Below, in pieces: positions 24,177-32,721 of a DNA stretch of 44,009 nt. The notes beneath the pieces are model-generated. The model was given only the letters and a program-made list of their open reading frames with translations. It searched no databases and had not been told where the DNA came from. The DNA is from Candidatus Rifleibacteriota bacterium (GTDB lineage Bacteria > Muiribacteriota > Ozemobacteria > Ozemobacterales > Ozemobacteraceae): NCBI GenBank assembly GCA_024710355.1, contig JANJUX010000002.1:1-44009 (forward strand), given 5' to 3'. Made by a program: the position numbers and the translations under genes. How positions within the stretch are numbered: position 1 is the first letter of the stretch; each line of letters begins with the position of its first letter.

Positions 24177-24833
24177 ATGAAAATTCGCAATTCTCTCGTT
24201 TTTCTGATGGTTCTGGCGTTGCTGGCCGGTTTGGGTCTGTCGGTGCAGGGCAGGCAGGTTGAGCCGGAGAAAGAAGCGGTCGTTGAAGATGTCGGGCCGG
24301 CTCTGGGTGAGCCTGCGCCGCTGTTTGAACTGAATGATCTCGATGGCAAGCCGGTTTCGCTCGCCTCGTTCAAAGGCAAATATGTGGTGCTTGAATGGAC
24401 GAACTACGACTGCCCGTTCGTTAAAAAGCACTATTCAACAGGCAATATGCAGGCCCTGCAGCAGAAGAATATCGCTGATGGGGTCATCTGGCTGGTTATC
24501 AATTCTTCGGCGGCCGGCAAACAGGGTAACTACCCACCGGAAAAGTGGAAAGAGCTGGCGGCAGAACGCAAGTCAGCCCCGACCGCGATTCTTCTCGACG
24601 CTGACGGCAAGGTTGGCAAACTTTACATGGCCAAAACCACGCCGGAAATGTTCGTGATCGACCCGGAAGGCAGAGTTCTTTTCATGGGCGCCATCGATGA
24701 CCGCTCAACCGCTGATGTTAAAGATGTCGAAGGTGCGGTAAACTACGTGCAGCAGGCACTTGACGAAGCGCGGGCCGGCAAGCCGGTTTCGGTGCCGATC
24801 AGCAAGTCTTACGGCTGTTCGGTTAAGTATTGA
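24177..24833 (+). CDS. Secreted redoxin-family protein (AhpC/TSA-like)
   Basis: 218 residues from the ATG at 24177 with a perfect AAGGAGG site. An N-terminal signal or anchor (SLVFLMVLALLAGLGLSV) precedes a redoxin fold (APLFELNDLDGKPVSLASFKG). The active-site motif is NYDCPFVKKHY with Cys79 alone, no CxxC. A second cysteine lies at the very end, Cys214 in SYGCSVKY. Such single-Cys redoxins with a C-terminal resolving Cys may act as a thiol peroxidase or thiol carrier. The gene is 34 bp after dsbD and probably depends on it for reduction. Confidence 0.8.
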   Translation: MKIRNSLVFLMVLALLAGLGLSVQGRQVEPEKEAVVEDVGPALGEPAPLFELNDLDGKPVSLASFKGKYVVLEWTNYDCPFVKKHYSTGNMQALQQKNIADGVIWLVINSSAAGKQGNYPPEKWKELAAERKSAPTAILLDADGKVGKLYMAKTTPEMFVIDPEGRVLFMGAIDDRSTADVKDVEGAVNYVQQALDEARAGKPVSVPISKSYGCSVKY

Positions 24834-24851
24834 TTCTTCTGTAAAATTGCG

Positions 24852-24888
24852 GCGGCTGCTCATGATGTTATGGGCAGCCGCTTTTATT
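24852..24888 (+). terminator. Terminator of the dsbD-redoxin operon
   Basis: A stem of about 12 bp (GCGGCTGCTCAT paired with ATGGGCAGCCGC, one T-G) is followed by TTTTATTT. Confidence 0.88.
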
Positions 24889-24908
24889 TGTGGGTCTGTT
24901 TTGGTGCG

Positions 24909-25796
24909 TCAGTCTTTGTCGTTCTGATTGCCCTTTTTTTCGATCAGCAGGCGGGCGATTTCTTCAGATTCGATTATGTATGACTGGCTGCAGAAGTGGC
25001 AGGTTACTTCCGGGCGCTCTTTCTTTTCGATGATCTCTTCCAGCTCGGTTTCGGGCAGGCATGAGATCGAATACGTCACCTTTTCACGGCTGCAGGTGCA
25101 CCTGGCAACCAGAGCACGGCGCTCGATGATCGTAAGATCTTCAAGGCCAAGCAGCTGGCTCATGATCGAAATATCGACGGCCTGGGCGAGCGCTTTCTGA
25201 ATGGTGCGGTCGTTAAAGCGTTCCAGCAGCGGAATAAAATCTTCAGAGTGGCCTTCGGGGGTGCGGCTCATTTTGATGCCGACCGCCCGGTGCAGATAAT
25301 GATCTCGGCTGGTGGCGCTGATTTCGATCGCGGTAGGCTGCTGCTTTACATCGTTAAAATAGCGGGCGAGGCCATGTCGCAGATTGAGCGGGTTGCAGTT
25401 GAGCTGATACTGCGAAAGGACCGTGCGGCTGTTTGAATGAATCATGGTCAGGGCGCCGGCGTCGCCGAAAACATCTTTCAGCGGGGTCGAGTCGGTACCG
25501 TCATAATCGTTGAGAATCTTGATGGTAGTGTAGCCCCTGAGATTGCCCTTGCGCGAGGCATCGACGAGACAGCCGCCAATCGGGCCGCTGACCTGTGCCT
25601 GCAGGGAAATGCGCTCGTCGTCGCCGCCGAGGTCGGCCGACAGTATGGCTACTGCCACCAGGGCCTCAGCCAGAAAACGACCTGCGGTCGGGCCGGAAAG
25701 GTGCTTTTTTTCAAGGGTCTTGGCCGCTTCGGTGACATCGACGAAAGTCAGCGAAATGCCTTTTTCTCTTGAAAATGCGTAAAATAGCTGGTCCAT
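24909..25796 (-). CDS. hslO: Redox-regulated chaperone Hsp33
   Basis: 295 residues, full family length. The C-terminal redox switch has all four zinc cysteines: Cys233-x-Cys235 (ARCTCSREK) and Cys266-x2-Cys269 (VTCHFCSQSY). The N-terminal domain has GPTAGRFLAEAL and the conserved GPIGGCLVDA segment. It is activated by oxidative unfolding to bind unfolded proteins in the cytoplasm. It is convergent with the dsbD-redoxin operon across a terminator. Confidence 0.95.
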   Translation of the reverse strand: MDQLFYAFSREKGISLTFVDVTEAAKTLEKKHLSGPTAGRFLAEALVAVAILSADLGGDDERISLQAQVSGPIGGCLVDASRKGNLRGYTTIKILNDYDGTDSTPLKDVFGDAGALTMIHSNSRTVLSQYQLNCNPLNLRHGLARYFNDVKQQPTAIEISATSRDHYLHRAVGIKMSRTPEGHSEDFIPLLERFNDRTIQKALAQAVDISIMSQLLGLEDLTIIERRALVARCTCSREKVTYSISCLPETELEEIIEKKERPEVTCHFCSQSYIIESEEIARLLIEKKGNQNDKD

Positions 25797-25831
25797 GCTG
25801 AGCCCCTGCCTGCCTTGAAGATTAAAAAGAG

Positions 25832-25860
25832 ATTATAACCCCAAGACAGGGCAATTTCAA
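25832..25860 (-). promoter_or_regulatory. Promoter of hslO
   Basis: Minus strand TTGAAA (25855-25860), exactly 17 bp, TATAAT (25832-25837), 35 bp upstream of the start codon. Confidence 0.75.
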
Positions 25861-26199
25861 TAATGAAAAAACTCATAACTTTAAAGCAATCTGCGGCAAA
25901 AAGGCAGAACTGCGCTTCTAATCTGCAGTTATAACCCTTTGCCCGCCTGTTTTTTATTGCCGGTGCCCCGTTACGGTGTTTTGCAGGTGGCGGGTGTGGC
26001 GTAAATGTAACTCTTTGTGATTCTGTATGCCATGCCCTGAATATGGGAAGCCGGGGCTGCGAACTTTTCCGGCGGGTGCGCTTCTGGTCATCCTGCACGC
26101 GGCTCTGGCTTTGTCGTTGCCTGAAACAGGTCGAAAACGCCGGGACTTGACGGTCGAGGCGAATTTCCTTATTCTTAAATCTGACGAGCGGTTGTGTGT
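25861..26199. other. Noncoding spacer upstream of the sigma-54 locus
   Basis: 339 bp with no supportable gene on either strand. Open frames here lack ribosome sites and protein-like composition. No repeat or RNA element was recognised. Confidence 0.5.
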
Positions 26200-26232
26200 G
26201 TGTGATTTTCACACAATGTGTGAAAATCACAC
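26200..26232 (+). promoter_or_regulatory. 33-bp perfect palindrome, candidate enhancer-binding site
   Basis: GTGTGATTTTCACACA (26200-26215) and TGTGTGAAAATCACAC (26217-26232) are perfect inverted repeats around a single A. Its centre is about 94 bp upstream of the predicted start of the sigma-54 transcript, a normal distance for bacterial enhancer-binding proteins. No T tract follows, and no gene ends here, so it is not a terminator. Confidence 0.75.
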
Positions 26233-26282
26233 GTAAAATGTAAAAAACCTTTGCTATTTTGGCACTTTTTTGGATTTTTGAG

Positions 26283-26299
26283 TTGGCACGGAACTTGCT
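26283..26299 (+). promoter_or_regulatory. Sigma-54 (RpoN) promoter
   Basis: TTGGCACG, 4 bp (GAAC), TTGCT: the -24 GG (26285-26286) and -12 GC (26297-26298) elements match the TGGCACG-N4-TTGCW consensus exactly. The start of transcription would be near 26310. A weaker -24-like TTGGCAC lies about 25 bp upstream but lacks the -12 GC. Confidence 0.85.
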
Positions 26300-26309
26300 C
26301 TATACTATT

Positions 26310-26523
26310 TTGTTGTTCTTTGATAACTATGGGTTTAATGAATTGCACCACTGCAAAGCGGTAGAATTCGGTTCTGCTCTTTCAAAATCAGCTCCGGTTC
26401 GCGGATGCAACAATGTTAAACCTTTGAATTTACGCTTAGTCGCGTCCCCGCGCGACTTCACGTATCCTCTCAAAAGATCCTCTCACTTTGCCCCTGGCTT
26501 TTTGACCAGGGGCCCTTTTTTTT
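26310..26523 (+). ncRNA. Candidate sigma-54-dependent small RNA
   Basis: About 214 nt lie between the predicted sigma-54 start and a strong terminator, with no gene on the plus strand before the convergent gene at 26633. Hairpins seen: TTGCA/TGCAA (26343-26356); GTAGAA/TTCTGC with a TTCGG loop (26361-26377); AGTCGCG/CGCGACT (26438-26457); and the terminator. Between the last two is an unpaired direct repeat ATCCTCTCA (26464-26472 and 26477-26485), complementary to purine-rich ribosome sites. The only start codon soon after the start site (26329) gives an 11-residue frame without a ribosome site. Function is unknown; base-pairing regulation is inference, by analogy with sigma-54-driven Qrr RNAs. 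Confidence 0.65.
26490..26523 (+). terminator. Terminator of the candidate small RNA
   Basis: GCCCCTGG (26490-26497) and CCAGGGGC (26506-26513) form a perfect stem, followed by CC and eight T residues (26516-26523). Confidence 0.93.
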
Positions 26524-26632
26524 AGCCCGTTTCGTTTGCCTGGTTTTTTGCTGTATGGCAAATGCGGGTTGCTCGAATTGCCCGACCGAAAACGGCGGGC
26601 ATTAATTTTATTGTCCGGGTTGTAGAGTTTTG

Positions 26633-28252
26633 TCAGCCGTGCAGGCGGGCGGCAACCTGTTCGGCGGCTTTGAGGCCGTCGACGGCGGAACTGACGATGC
26701 CGCCGGCATAGCCGGCGCCTTCACCGGCCGGGTAGAGACCAGCGATTGCCGGTGAAAAGCCGTCGTCGCTGCGCACGACGCGGACCGGGCTCGAGCTTCG
26801 CGTTTCAGCGGCATAGACGATTGCCGAATTCTGATTGACACCGTTGAGTTCGCGCAGCATTTTCGGAATCGCGGTGCGCAGTGTACTGAGAACGAAATCA
26901 GGCAGGATTTTATCAAATGAGGCCGGTTTTGAGAGAGGGCACGAACGGTCGGCCGGCAGGTTCGCCGAGATTTTGCCGGTGATGAAATCCGGCAGCATCA
27001 GTGCCGGAACACTGAAATTACCGCCACCGGCCAGAAAGGCCGCTTTTTCCATTGCCAGCTGAAAATTCAGCCCGGCAAGTTCAGGGTGGGTTTCGGGCCC
27101 GGCAAAGCCGGCATAATCTGCCGGCTCGATCGGCACGATGAACGCGGCGTTGCCCCAGATGCTGCCACGCTGTGAGTAGCTCATACCGTTGGTGGTAAGA
27201 GCGCCGTTTTCGGAGGCGCATGTGATTACCAGGCCGCCCGGGCACATGCAGAAAGAATAGCAGGCGCGCGCGTTTCCTTCTGGGCGCCGTGTCAGCTTGT
27301 AGCTTGCGGCTCCAAGCTTTGAGTGCCCGGCGAATTTGCCATACTGCGCCTGATTTATCTGCCGCTGCGGCAGTTCAAGGCGTATGCCAACCGCAAAGGG
27401 TTTTGCCTGCAGGGTGGCCTGGCGTTCGCCGAGCAGGTGGTAAACATCTCTGGCGCTGTGGCCGGTTGCAAGAATCAGATTGTCGGTGCGGATCTCTCTG
27501 CCGCCGGCAATCAGGCCGGTCAGGCGGCCGTTTTCGACGAGCAGGTCAGTCATTGCCGTGTTAAAAAGAGTTTCGCCGCCGGCAGCTTCGATGCGGCGCC
27601 GCATTTCCGGAACGATTTTCTGCAGCACATCGCTGCCGATATGGGGTTCGGCATCGATAAGAATATCTGTCGGAGCGCCGCAATCAACGAGGGTCTGAAA
27701 AAAGTGCCTGATGCGCGGCCGGTCTTTGCTGCGGGCCGTGAGCTTGCCGTCAGAAAACAGCCCGGCGCCGCCTTCACCAAAGAGCACATTGTTTTCTGGG
27801 TCGAAGGTTCCCTGGCGCCAGAAAGCATCGACGACGGCGCGGCGGTCTTCGGCGCGGGCACCCCTTTCGATGAGAATCGGGCGGGCTCCGACTGCTGCCA
27901 GATGATAGGCGGCCATCAGACCGGCCGGGCCGGCACCGACGATAACCGGGCGCTTGAATTCAGCTTTTGCCGGCAATGGTGACGAAATGAAAGGCTGTTC
28001 ATTTTCATTACTGACAGGCTCGACATCTTTAGGTGCATGCTGCGGCAGGCTGAAACCACTCTGCATGACGACTTCGGCAGTCAGAACAAAAACCGGGGCG
28101 CTGCGCATCGGTCGTGAGTCGAGTGAGCGGCGCGTCACTTCACAGCTGCTGATCTGGTTGCTGCGACAGTTGAGACGGCGGCTGACGGCTTTCAGAACAT
28201 CGTCGGTGGTGTATTCGAGACTGACTTCAAGCTGTCTGATCAGCAGTTTCAT
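26633..28252 (-). CDS. FAD-dependent dehydrogenase, COG2509 family
   Basis: 539 residues. An N-terminal domain of about 100 residues (IRQLEVSLEYTTDDVLKAV) precedes the dinucleotide-binding motif VIVGAGPAGLMAAYHLAAVG (about 102-121) and ERGARAEDR. Further FAD motifs are DNLILATGHSARDVYHLL and the final GLYPAGEGAGYAGGIVSSAVDG. The family is widespread and poorly characterised; members of unknown substrate resemble electron-transfer oxidoreductases. AAAGGAAAAAT lies before the ATG. It is separated from the next minus-strand operon by a hairpin, and from the convergent small RNA by about 110 bp. Confidence 0.85.
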   Translation of the reverse strand: MKLLIRQLEVSLEYTTDDVLKAVSRRLNCRSNQISSCEVTRRSLDSRPMRSAPVFVLTAEVVMQSGFSLPQHAPKDVEPVSNENEQPFISSPLPAKAEFKRPVIVGAGPAGLMAAYHLAAVGARPILIERGARAEDRRAVVDAFWRQGTFDPENNVLFGEGGAGLFSDGKLTARSKDRPRIRHFFQTLVDCGAPTDILIDAEPHIGSDVLQKIVPEMRRRIEAAGGETLFNTAMTDLLVENGRLTGLIAGGREIRTDNLILATGHSARDVYHLLGERQATLQAKPFAVGIRLELPQRQINQAQYGKFAGHSKLGAASYKLTRRPEGNARACYSFCMCPGGLVITCASENGALTTNGMSYSQRGSIWGNAAFIVPIEPADYAGFAGPETHPELAGLNFQLAMEKAAFLAGGGNFSVPALMLPDFITGKISANLPADRSCPLSKPASFDKILPDFVLSTLRTAIPKMLRELNGVNQNSAIVYAAETRSSSPVRVVRSDDGFSPAIAGLYPAGEGAGYAGGIVSSAVDGLKAAEQVAARLHG

Positions 28253-28280
28253 GCTATTTTTCCTTTATATTCGTGTTCCG

Positions 28281-28314
28281 TAAAAGCAAAGCCGGCTTTA
28301 ACAAGTTCGCCGGC
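28281..28314 (-). terminator. Probable terminator after the YhiN-type gene
   Basis: Minus strand: GCCGGC (28309-28314) and GCCGGC (28291-28296), which is self-complementary, enclose a 12-nt loop and are followed by TTTGCTTTT. The stem is short. Confidence 0.4.
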
Positions 28315-28333
28315 CGGGCCTGTAAGTTTTCTG

Positions 28334-29575
28334 CTATTCTTTTTTCAGTGAATTGGCCGCAAGCCAGCCGGTCGAAAAGGCTGCCTGCAGGTTGTAGCCG
28401 CCGGTATCGGCGTCGATGTCGATTATTTCGCCGGCAAAATAGAGGTTTTTGACGATTTTTGATTCCATGGTCGCCGGGTTGATCTGGCGGGTCGAAATGC
28501 CGCCGGCGGTAACGATTGCCTGTTCCCAGGGGGCGCTGCCGGTAATGGTGAATTTCAGTTCTTTGAGCCAGTTGCGCAGCAGGCGTCGCTGCACTGCGGT
28601 GACCTGGGCAATTTTCAGAGAAGGGCTCAGCCCGAGCTGCTGCAGGCAGAACTGACGCATGCCGGCCGGCAGCAATTTGGCGACGACTTCGTCGAGGCGC
28701 GCATTGTGGTTTTCTTCAAAATCGCGCAGAATGCGGCGGTCGAGTTTAGCGTGGTCGAGGGCGGGTTTGAGGTCAACGAATATTTCGCAGAGGTGGCCGG
28801 CATGCACCGCCGGCACTGCCTGGCGACTCAGGGTGATGATGATCGGCCCTGAGAGGTTGCCGTCGAGAAAGGTCATTTCGCCGAATTCGGCAGCGACCTT
28901 TTTACCGTTCACCCGCAGTTCGGCCGAAACATTGCGCAGGGCGACGTCTTTAAGATATTCGGGTATGGGTTCAGGCGTCTTCAGCGCGACGAGCGAGGGC
29001 AGGGGGGTGACGATCTCGTGCCCGCATGCCTGCGCAAATTTAAGTCCGTCGCCGGTCGAGCCGGTGGCGGGATATGACAGGCCGCCGGTGGCGAGCAGAG
29101 TTGCCGCAGCCAGCCAGGGTTTGCCGCCGGCGATGGCGCCGAGGCATTGCCCTTTTTCGACAATCAGGCCGGTGACCGGGCGGTTGACCACCAGCTGCAC
29201 CCGCCGGCGTTCAGTGGCTTTGTGCAGGCAGGCTACCGCTTCGACGGCGCGGCCGGAAGCGACAAAAACGCGGCCACCGCGTTCTTCGACGGTCGGCAGT
29301 CCTTCTTTATTAAAGAATTCGACGAGGTCGGTATTGAAAAAGGCTTTGAATGCAGATTTCAAAAACCGGCCTTCATTGTTGAAATGTTTTAAAAACGTAT
29401 TGAATGGGTCGGTGTTGGTCAGGTTGCCGCGGCCTTTGCCCGAAATGCCAAGCTTGCGCGCCGGTTTCGGCATCGACTCGAGAATCGTGACCTGCAGGCC
29501 GAGATCGGCAGCGCGAATCGCTGCCATCAGACCGGCCGGGCCGGCGCCAATTATCAGAAGGTCGGTGCTTTTCAA
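28334..29575 (-). CDS. HI0933/YhiN-family flavoprotein
   Basis: 413 residues if translation starts at TTG 29573-29575, which overlaps the TGA of the upstream flavin-reductase gene. The sequence from there has the FAD motif LLIIGAGPAGLMAAIRAADLG, then KPARKLGISGKGRGNLTNT (the hallmark of the HI0933 family), LLATGGLSYPATGSTGDG and a C-terminal AGEIIDIDADTGGYNLQAAF. The upstream reading to 29776 is not protein-like and lies within the neighbouring gene. Family function is not established; members are predicted NAD(P)/FAD oxidoreductases. Confidence 0.85.
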   Translation of the reverse strand: MKSTDLLIIGAGPAGLMAAIRAADLGLQVTILESMPKPARKLGISGKGRGNLTNTDPFNTFLKHFNNEGRFLKSAFKAFFNTDLVEFFNKEGLPTVEERGGRVFVASGRAVEAVACLHKATERRRVQLVVNRPVTGLIVEKGQCLGAIAGGKPWLAAATLLATGGLSYPATGSTGDGLKFAQACGHEIVTPLPSLVALKTPEPIPEYLKDVALRNVSAELRVNGKKVAAEFGEMTFLDGNLSGPIIITLSRQAVPAVHAGHLCEIFVDLKPALDHAKLDRRILRDFEENHNARLDEVVAKLLPAGMRQFCLQQLGLSPSLKIAQVTAVQRRLLRNWLKELKFTITGSAPWEQAIVTAGGISTRQINPATMESKIVKNLYFAGEIIDIDADTGGYNLQAAFSTGWLAANSLKKE

Positions 29576-30171
29576 TTCTTTTTCACGCTGAAGCCGAAGT
29601 GGCCAAGCTGCCTGCCAAGCTGGTAATAATGCCCGTGGGCATAGCCGACGATTGCCGCCTTTTCGGCGTTCAGAGTGCCCTTGTCGTCGACGAGATCGGC
29701 AGAAACCTGAACATTGGTAATGCGTGCGAGAAACAGGCTGTGCGAGCCAAGTTCGATTTCGCGCTCGACTTTGCATTCAATGTTTATCGGGCATTCAATG
29801 ATGATCGGCGCCTTGACGGTTTCGCTGCGGCCCATTGTCAGGCCGGTTTCATGAAACTTGTCGTGGTCGCGGCCCGAGGCAACGCCGCAGTAATCAGTTT
29901 CGCGCACAATTTTGCGGTCAGGGATATTGACGACAAATTCGCCGCTCTCGCGCAGCAGTTTAAATGAGTGGCGTTCCGGGCGAACCGAGATCGAAAGCAT
30001 CGGTGGTTCAGAACAGATGGTTCCGGCCCAGCTGATGGTGAGGATATTCGGGCGACCTTCATTGCCGACGGTGGTGACCATGACCGCCGGCACCGGTGAT
30101 AGGACGGTTCCGGGCTGCCAGGTGATCTTGCCGGGGTTGGCCGAATGGCGTTTATCTGCTTTTGCTTTCAT
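29572..30171 (-). CDS. Flavin reductase family / FMN-binding protein
   Basis: 199 residues. The FMN-binding split-barrel motif is present (TISWAGTICSEPPMLSISVRPERHSFKLL), followed by FVVNIPDRKIVRETDYCGV and a dimer interface region SHSLFLARITNV. Such enzymes reduce FMN or act as NADH:FMN oxidoreductases for a partner flavoprotein; the adjacent YhiN-like gene is a possible partner. The start ATG at 30171 overlaps the stop of the membrane-protein gene by 4 bp, and its stop overlaps the YhiN start. The three are therefore a coupled operon. Confidence 0.85.
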   Translation of the reverse strand: MKAKADKRHSANPGKITWQPGTVLSPVPAVMVTTVGNEGRPNILTISWAGTICSEPPMLSISVRPERHSFKLLRESGEFVVNIPDRKIVRETDYCGVASGRDHDKFHETGLTMGRSETVKAPIIIECPINIECKVEREIELGSHSLFLARITNVQVSADLVDDKGTLNAEKAAIVGYAHGHYYQLGRQLGHFGFSVKKN

Positions 30172-30770
30172 GCTTCTTTTTTCTCTTCTTTTTTCTCGTA
30201 GCTGGTTACCAGGCCGAACATGCTGCCATAGCGGGCCAGCAGTTCACGTTTTTCGGTCTCGGGTGCGAGGCGCGAGTCGTAATCAGGCGCAAATACGGGG
30301 AAGCAGCGCTCGCGGTCTTTGTGAATCAGGGCAATGTACCACGAATCGACGCCACGGTAGTCGTAATGCCGCAGGGCAATGCCTTCGAATTTGCGAAGTT
30401 TTTCCTGCCACTCGCGTTTGCCCTTGTCGGTGGTTTCGCAGTAGGTGACGGTGCCATCGGCAATTTCGATATTTTTGCTGAACGCCCGTCTGGTCTTGAA
30501 CAGGCGGTAGAAGCTGTACAGACTGGCGGCACTGACGGCAATGCAGAGAAATGCGACGGTCACATAATAAGAGGGCAGGGTGGGGTCGGTGCGTGAGAAC
30601 TGCAGCAGTTTTACTGACAGAATAATGACCCAGACCATCGACAGCACAGCAACCAGGCCGGAAAACCAGAAGAAAAACGCGGTGCGCCCCTTGAAATCGA
30701 GGCCCTTTTCCGCCAGTTTCATCGGCAACCCGCCATTTTCGCCACATTGCCAGTTGATTTCGTTTTTCAT
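30168..30770 (-). CDS. Two-TM membrane protein, unknown function
   Basis: 200 residues from the ATG at 30770, preferred over the GTG at 30779 because GGTGA lies 5 bp before it. Two TM segments (about 33-53 TAFFFWFSGLVAVLSMVWVII and about 65-88 YYVTVAFLCIAVSAASLYSF) form a hairpin, followed by a cytoplasmic domain with a PH-like strand pattern (IEIADGTVTYCETTD, GIALRHYDYRGVDSWYIALIH) and a Lys/Glu tail. No family recognised. It is first in the flavin-reductase operon. Confidence 0.7.
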   Translation of the reverse strand: MKNEINWQCGENGGLPMKLAEKGLDFKGRTAFFFWFSGLVAVLSMVWVIILSVKLLQFSRTDPTLPSYYVTVAFLCIAVSAASLYSFYRLFKTRRAFSKNIEIADGTVTYCETTDKGKREWQEKLRKFEGIALRHYDYRGVDSWYIALIHKDRERCFPVFAPDYDSRLAPETEKRELLARYGSMFGLVTSYEKKEEKKEA

Positions 30771-30799
30771 TGCCTTCACCAGTATTGAGATTCTGCCGC

Positions 30800-30828
30800 A
30801 TTATAAAGGCATTCGCCCGCAATGTCCA
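30800..30828 (-). promoter_or_regulatory. Promoter of the membrane protein/flavin-reductase/YhiN operon
   Basis: Minus strand TGGACA (30823-30828), 17 bp, TATAAT (30800-30805). Confidence 0.65.
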
Positions 30829-30857
30829 TTTTTTGCTGACAAAATAGCGTCAGAGTA

Positions 30858-30886
30858 TGGAAACAGGGGGGGCGTTGTGATAGAAT
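30858..30886 (+). promoter_or_regulatory. Promoter of glnS
   Basis: TGGAAA (30858-30863), 17-bp G-rich spacer, TAGAAT (30881-30886) preceded by TGA, an extended -10. Confidence 0.5.
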
Positions 30887-30929
30887 CGCGGTGTTTTAAA
30901 TGCCAAACCAGTAAAAATGGGGTATGTAG

Positions 30930-32618
30930 ATGAGCGTTGAAGAAACCACCCGTGGTTCGAATTTTATTCGCGATATCATTGATGAAGACCTGAAATCAGG
31001 CAAACACACCGGGGTCGTTACCCGTTTCCCGCCCGAACCGAACGGCTATCTGCATGTCGGGCACGCCAAGTCGATCTGCCTCAACTTCGGCCTGGCGCGC
31101 GATTACAAGGGCCGCTGCCACCTGCGTTTCGACGACACCAACCCGGTGAAAGAAGAGCAGGAATACATCGACTCGATCAAAGAAGACGTCAAATGGCTCG
31201 GTTTCGACTGGGGCAAGCATGAATATTACGCTTCTGACTATTTCCAGCAGCTTTATGACTGGGCCGTGCTGCTGATCAAAGAAGGCAAAGCCTATGTCGA
31301 CGATCAGAATGCCGACGAAATCAGAAATACCCGCGGCACCCTGACCGAACCCGGCAAAAATTCACCCTATCGCAACCGCAGTGTCGAAGAAAACCTCGAC
31401 CTGTTCACCCGCATGAAAAACGGCGAATTCAAGAACGGCGAACGCGTGCTGCGCGCCAAAATCGATATGGCCTCGCCGAACATCAATATGCGTGACCCGG
31501 TTCTCTACCGCATTCTGCATGCGCATCACCCGCGCACCGGCAACCAGTGGTGCATCTACCCGATGTATGACTTCACGCACGGGCAGTCTGACGCGCTCGA
31601 ACATATCACCCATTCGATCTGCACCCTCGAATTCCAGGATCACCGGCCGCTCTACGACTGGTTCATCGACAACCTGCCGGTGCCCGCAAAACCGCATCAG
31701 TACGAATTTGCCCGCCTCAACCTGACCTACACCGTCATGAGCAAGCGCAAACTGCTGCGCCTGGTGCAGGAAAAGAAGGTTCTGGGCTGGGATGACCCGC
31801 GCATGCCCACTATCTCCGGCATGCGTCGGCGCGGTTACCCCGCCTCGGCTCTGCGCGAATTCTGCGAACGCATCGGCGTTGCAAAAGCCAACAGCACCGT
31901 TGAATTCGCCCTTCTCGAAAACTGTGTCCGTGACGAGTTGAACCGCAATGCTCTGCGCTTTATGGCTGTCATCAAGCCGCTGAAAGTGGTGATCACCAAT
32001 TACCCCGAAGGCCAGAGCGAATATTTCGACGCCGAAAACAACCCTGAAGACCCGAACGCCGGCACCCGCAAAGTAAAATTCACCCGTGAAATCTACATCG
32101 AACAGGAAGATTTCATGGAAAACCCGCCGAAGAAGTTCTTCCGGCTGGCACCGGGCGCTGAAATCCGCCTCAAGCACGCCTATTACATCACCTGCAAAGA
32201 AGTGATCAAAGACGCACAGGGCAATATCGTCGAACTGCGCTGCGAGCTCGATCCCGAAAGCCGCGGTGGCTCAACTCCCGACGGCAGAAGAGTCAAGGGT
32301 ACCCTTCATTGGGTATCGGCCAGCGAAGGCCTCAAGGCTGAAGTCAGACTCTACGACCATCTGTTCAAACAGGAAAACCCCGACAAGGTCGAAGAGGGCA
32401 CCGATTTCCTCGACAATATCAACCCCGCCTCGCTTGAAGTGCTGACCGACTGTATCGTCGAACCGGCGCTTGCCGAAGTCAAGGTCGGCGTGCCGATGCA
32501 GTTCCTGCGCATGGGCTACTTCTGCAAAGACAAGGATTCAGCCCCCGGCCGCCTGGTGTTCAACCGTACCATCTCGCTGAAAGACGGCTGGGCCAAAGAG
32601 CAGAAAAAACAGGACTGA
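30930..32618 (+). CDS. glnS: Glutaminyl-tRNA synthetase
   Basis: 562 residues, normal length. The class I signature [15 protein letters not shown] is at 34-48, the second nucleotide motif VMSKRK at 269-274. The catalytic core continues with [19 protein letters not shown] and the tRNA-acceptor region [20 protein letters not shown]. The C-terminal beta-barrel anticodon-binding domain (about 340-560) is complete. It attaches glutamine to tRNA-Gln, so the organism does not depend wholly on transamidation for this tRNA. Confidence 0.97.
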   Translation: MSVEETTRGSNFIRDIIDEDLKSGKHTGVVTRFPPEPNGYLHVGHAKSICLNFGLARDYKGRCHLRFDDTNPVKEEQEYIDSIKEDVKWLGFDWGKHEYYASDYFQQLYDWAVLLIKEGKAYVDDQNADEIRNTRGTLTEPGKNSPYRNRSVEENLDLFTRMKNGEFKNGERVLRAKIDMASPNINMRDPVLYRILHAHHPRTGNQWCIYPMYDFTHGQSDALEHITHSICTLEFQDHRPLYDWFIDNLPVPAKPHQYEFARLNLTYTVMSKRKLLRLVQEKKVLGWDDPRMPTISGMRRRGYPASALREFCERIGVAKANSTVEFALLENCVRDELNRNALRFMAVIKPLKVVITNYPEGQSEYFDAENNPEDPNAGTRKVKFTREIYIEQEDFMENPPKKFFRLAPGAEIRLKHAYYITCKEVIKDAQGNIVELRCELDPESRGGSTPDGRRVKGTLHWVSASEGLKAEVRLYDHLFKQENPDKVEEGTDFLDNINPASLEVLTDCIVEPALAEVKVGVPMQFLRMGYFCKDKDSAPGRLVFNRTISLKDGWAKEQKKQD

Positions 32619-32636
32619 TCTGAGCGAAGTCGTTAA

Positions 32637-32671
32637 AGAGAGCCCGATATAAATTGTCGGGCTTTCTTTTT
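32637..32671 (+). terminator. Terminator of glnS
   Basis: AGAGAGCCCGA pairs with TCGGGCTTTCT across an 8-nt loop, followed by five T residues, 20 bp past the stop. Confidence 0.85.
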
Positions 32672-32721
32672 ACCTGCCGGTTACTTGTTTTTTTGATTCC
32701 AACTCTGAAAGGACAAGCGCG

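Noticed and set aside
23474..24379. Minus-strand open frame of 301 codons
   Set aside because: Antisense to dsbD and the redoxin gene, both with strong motifs and ribosome sites.
25748..26230. Minus-strand open frame of 160 codons overlapping hslO and its upstream region
   Set aside because: No ribosome site, no recognisable domain, and it runs through the hslO promoter.
26200..26232. The 33-bp palindrome as a terminator
   Set aside because: No T tract follows on either strand and no gene ends nearby on either side.
26259..26525. 88-codon plus-strand frame across the sigma-54 locus
   Set aside because: Its start lies upstream of the sigma-54 promoter and its end lies within the terminator T tract; no ribosome site.
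28659..29591. Plus-strand open frame of 310 codons
   Set aside because: Antisense to the HI0933-family gene, Arg/Ser-rich and not protein-like.
31362..32177. Long minus-strand open frame of 271 codons inside glnS
   Set aside because: Antisense shadow of a clear glutaminyl-tRNA synthetase gene; no start signal.
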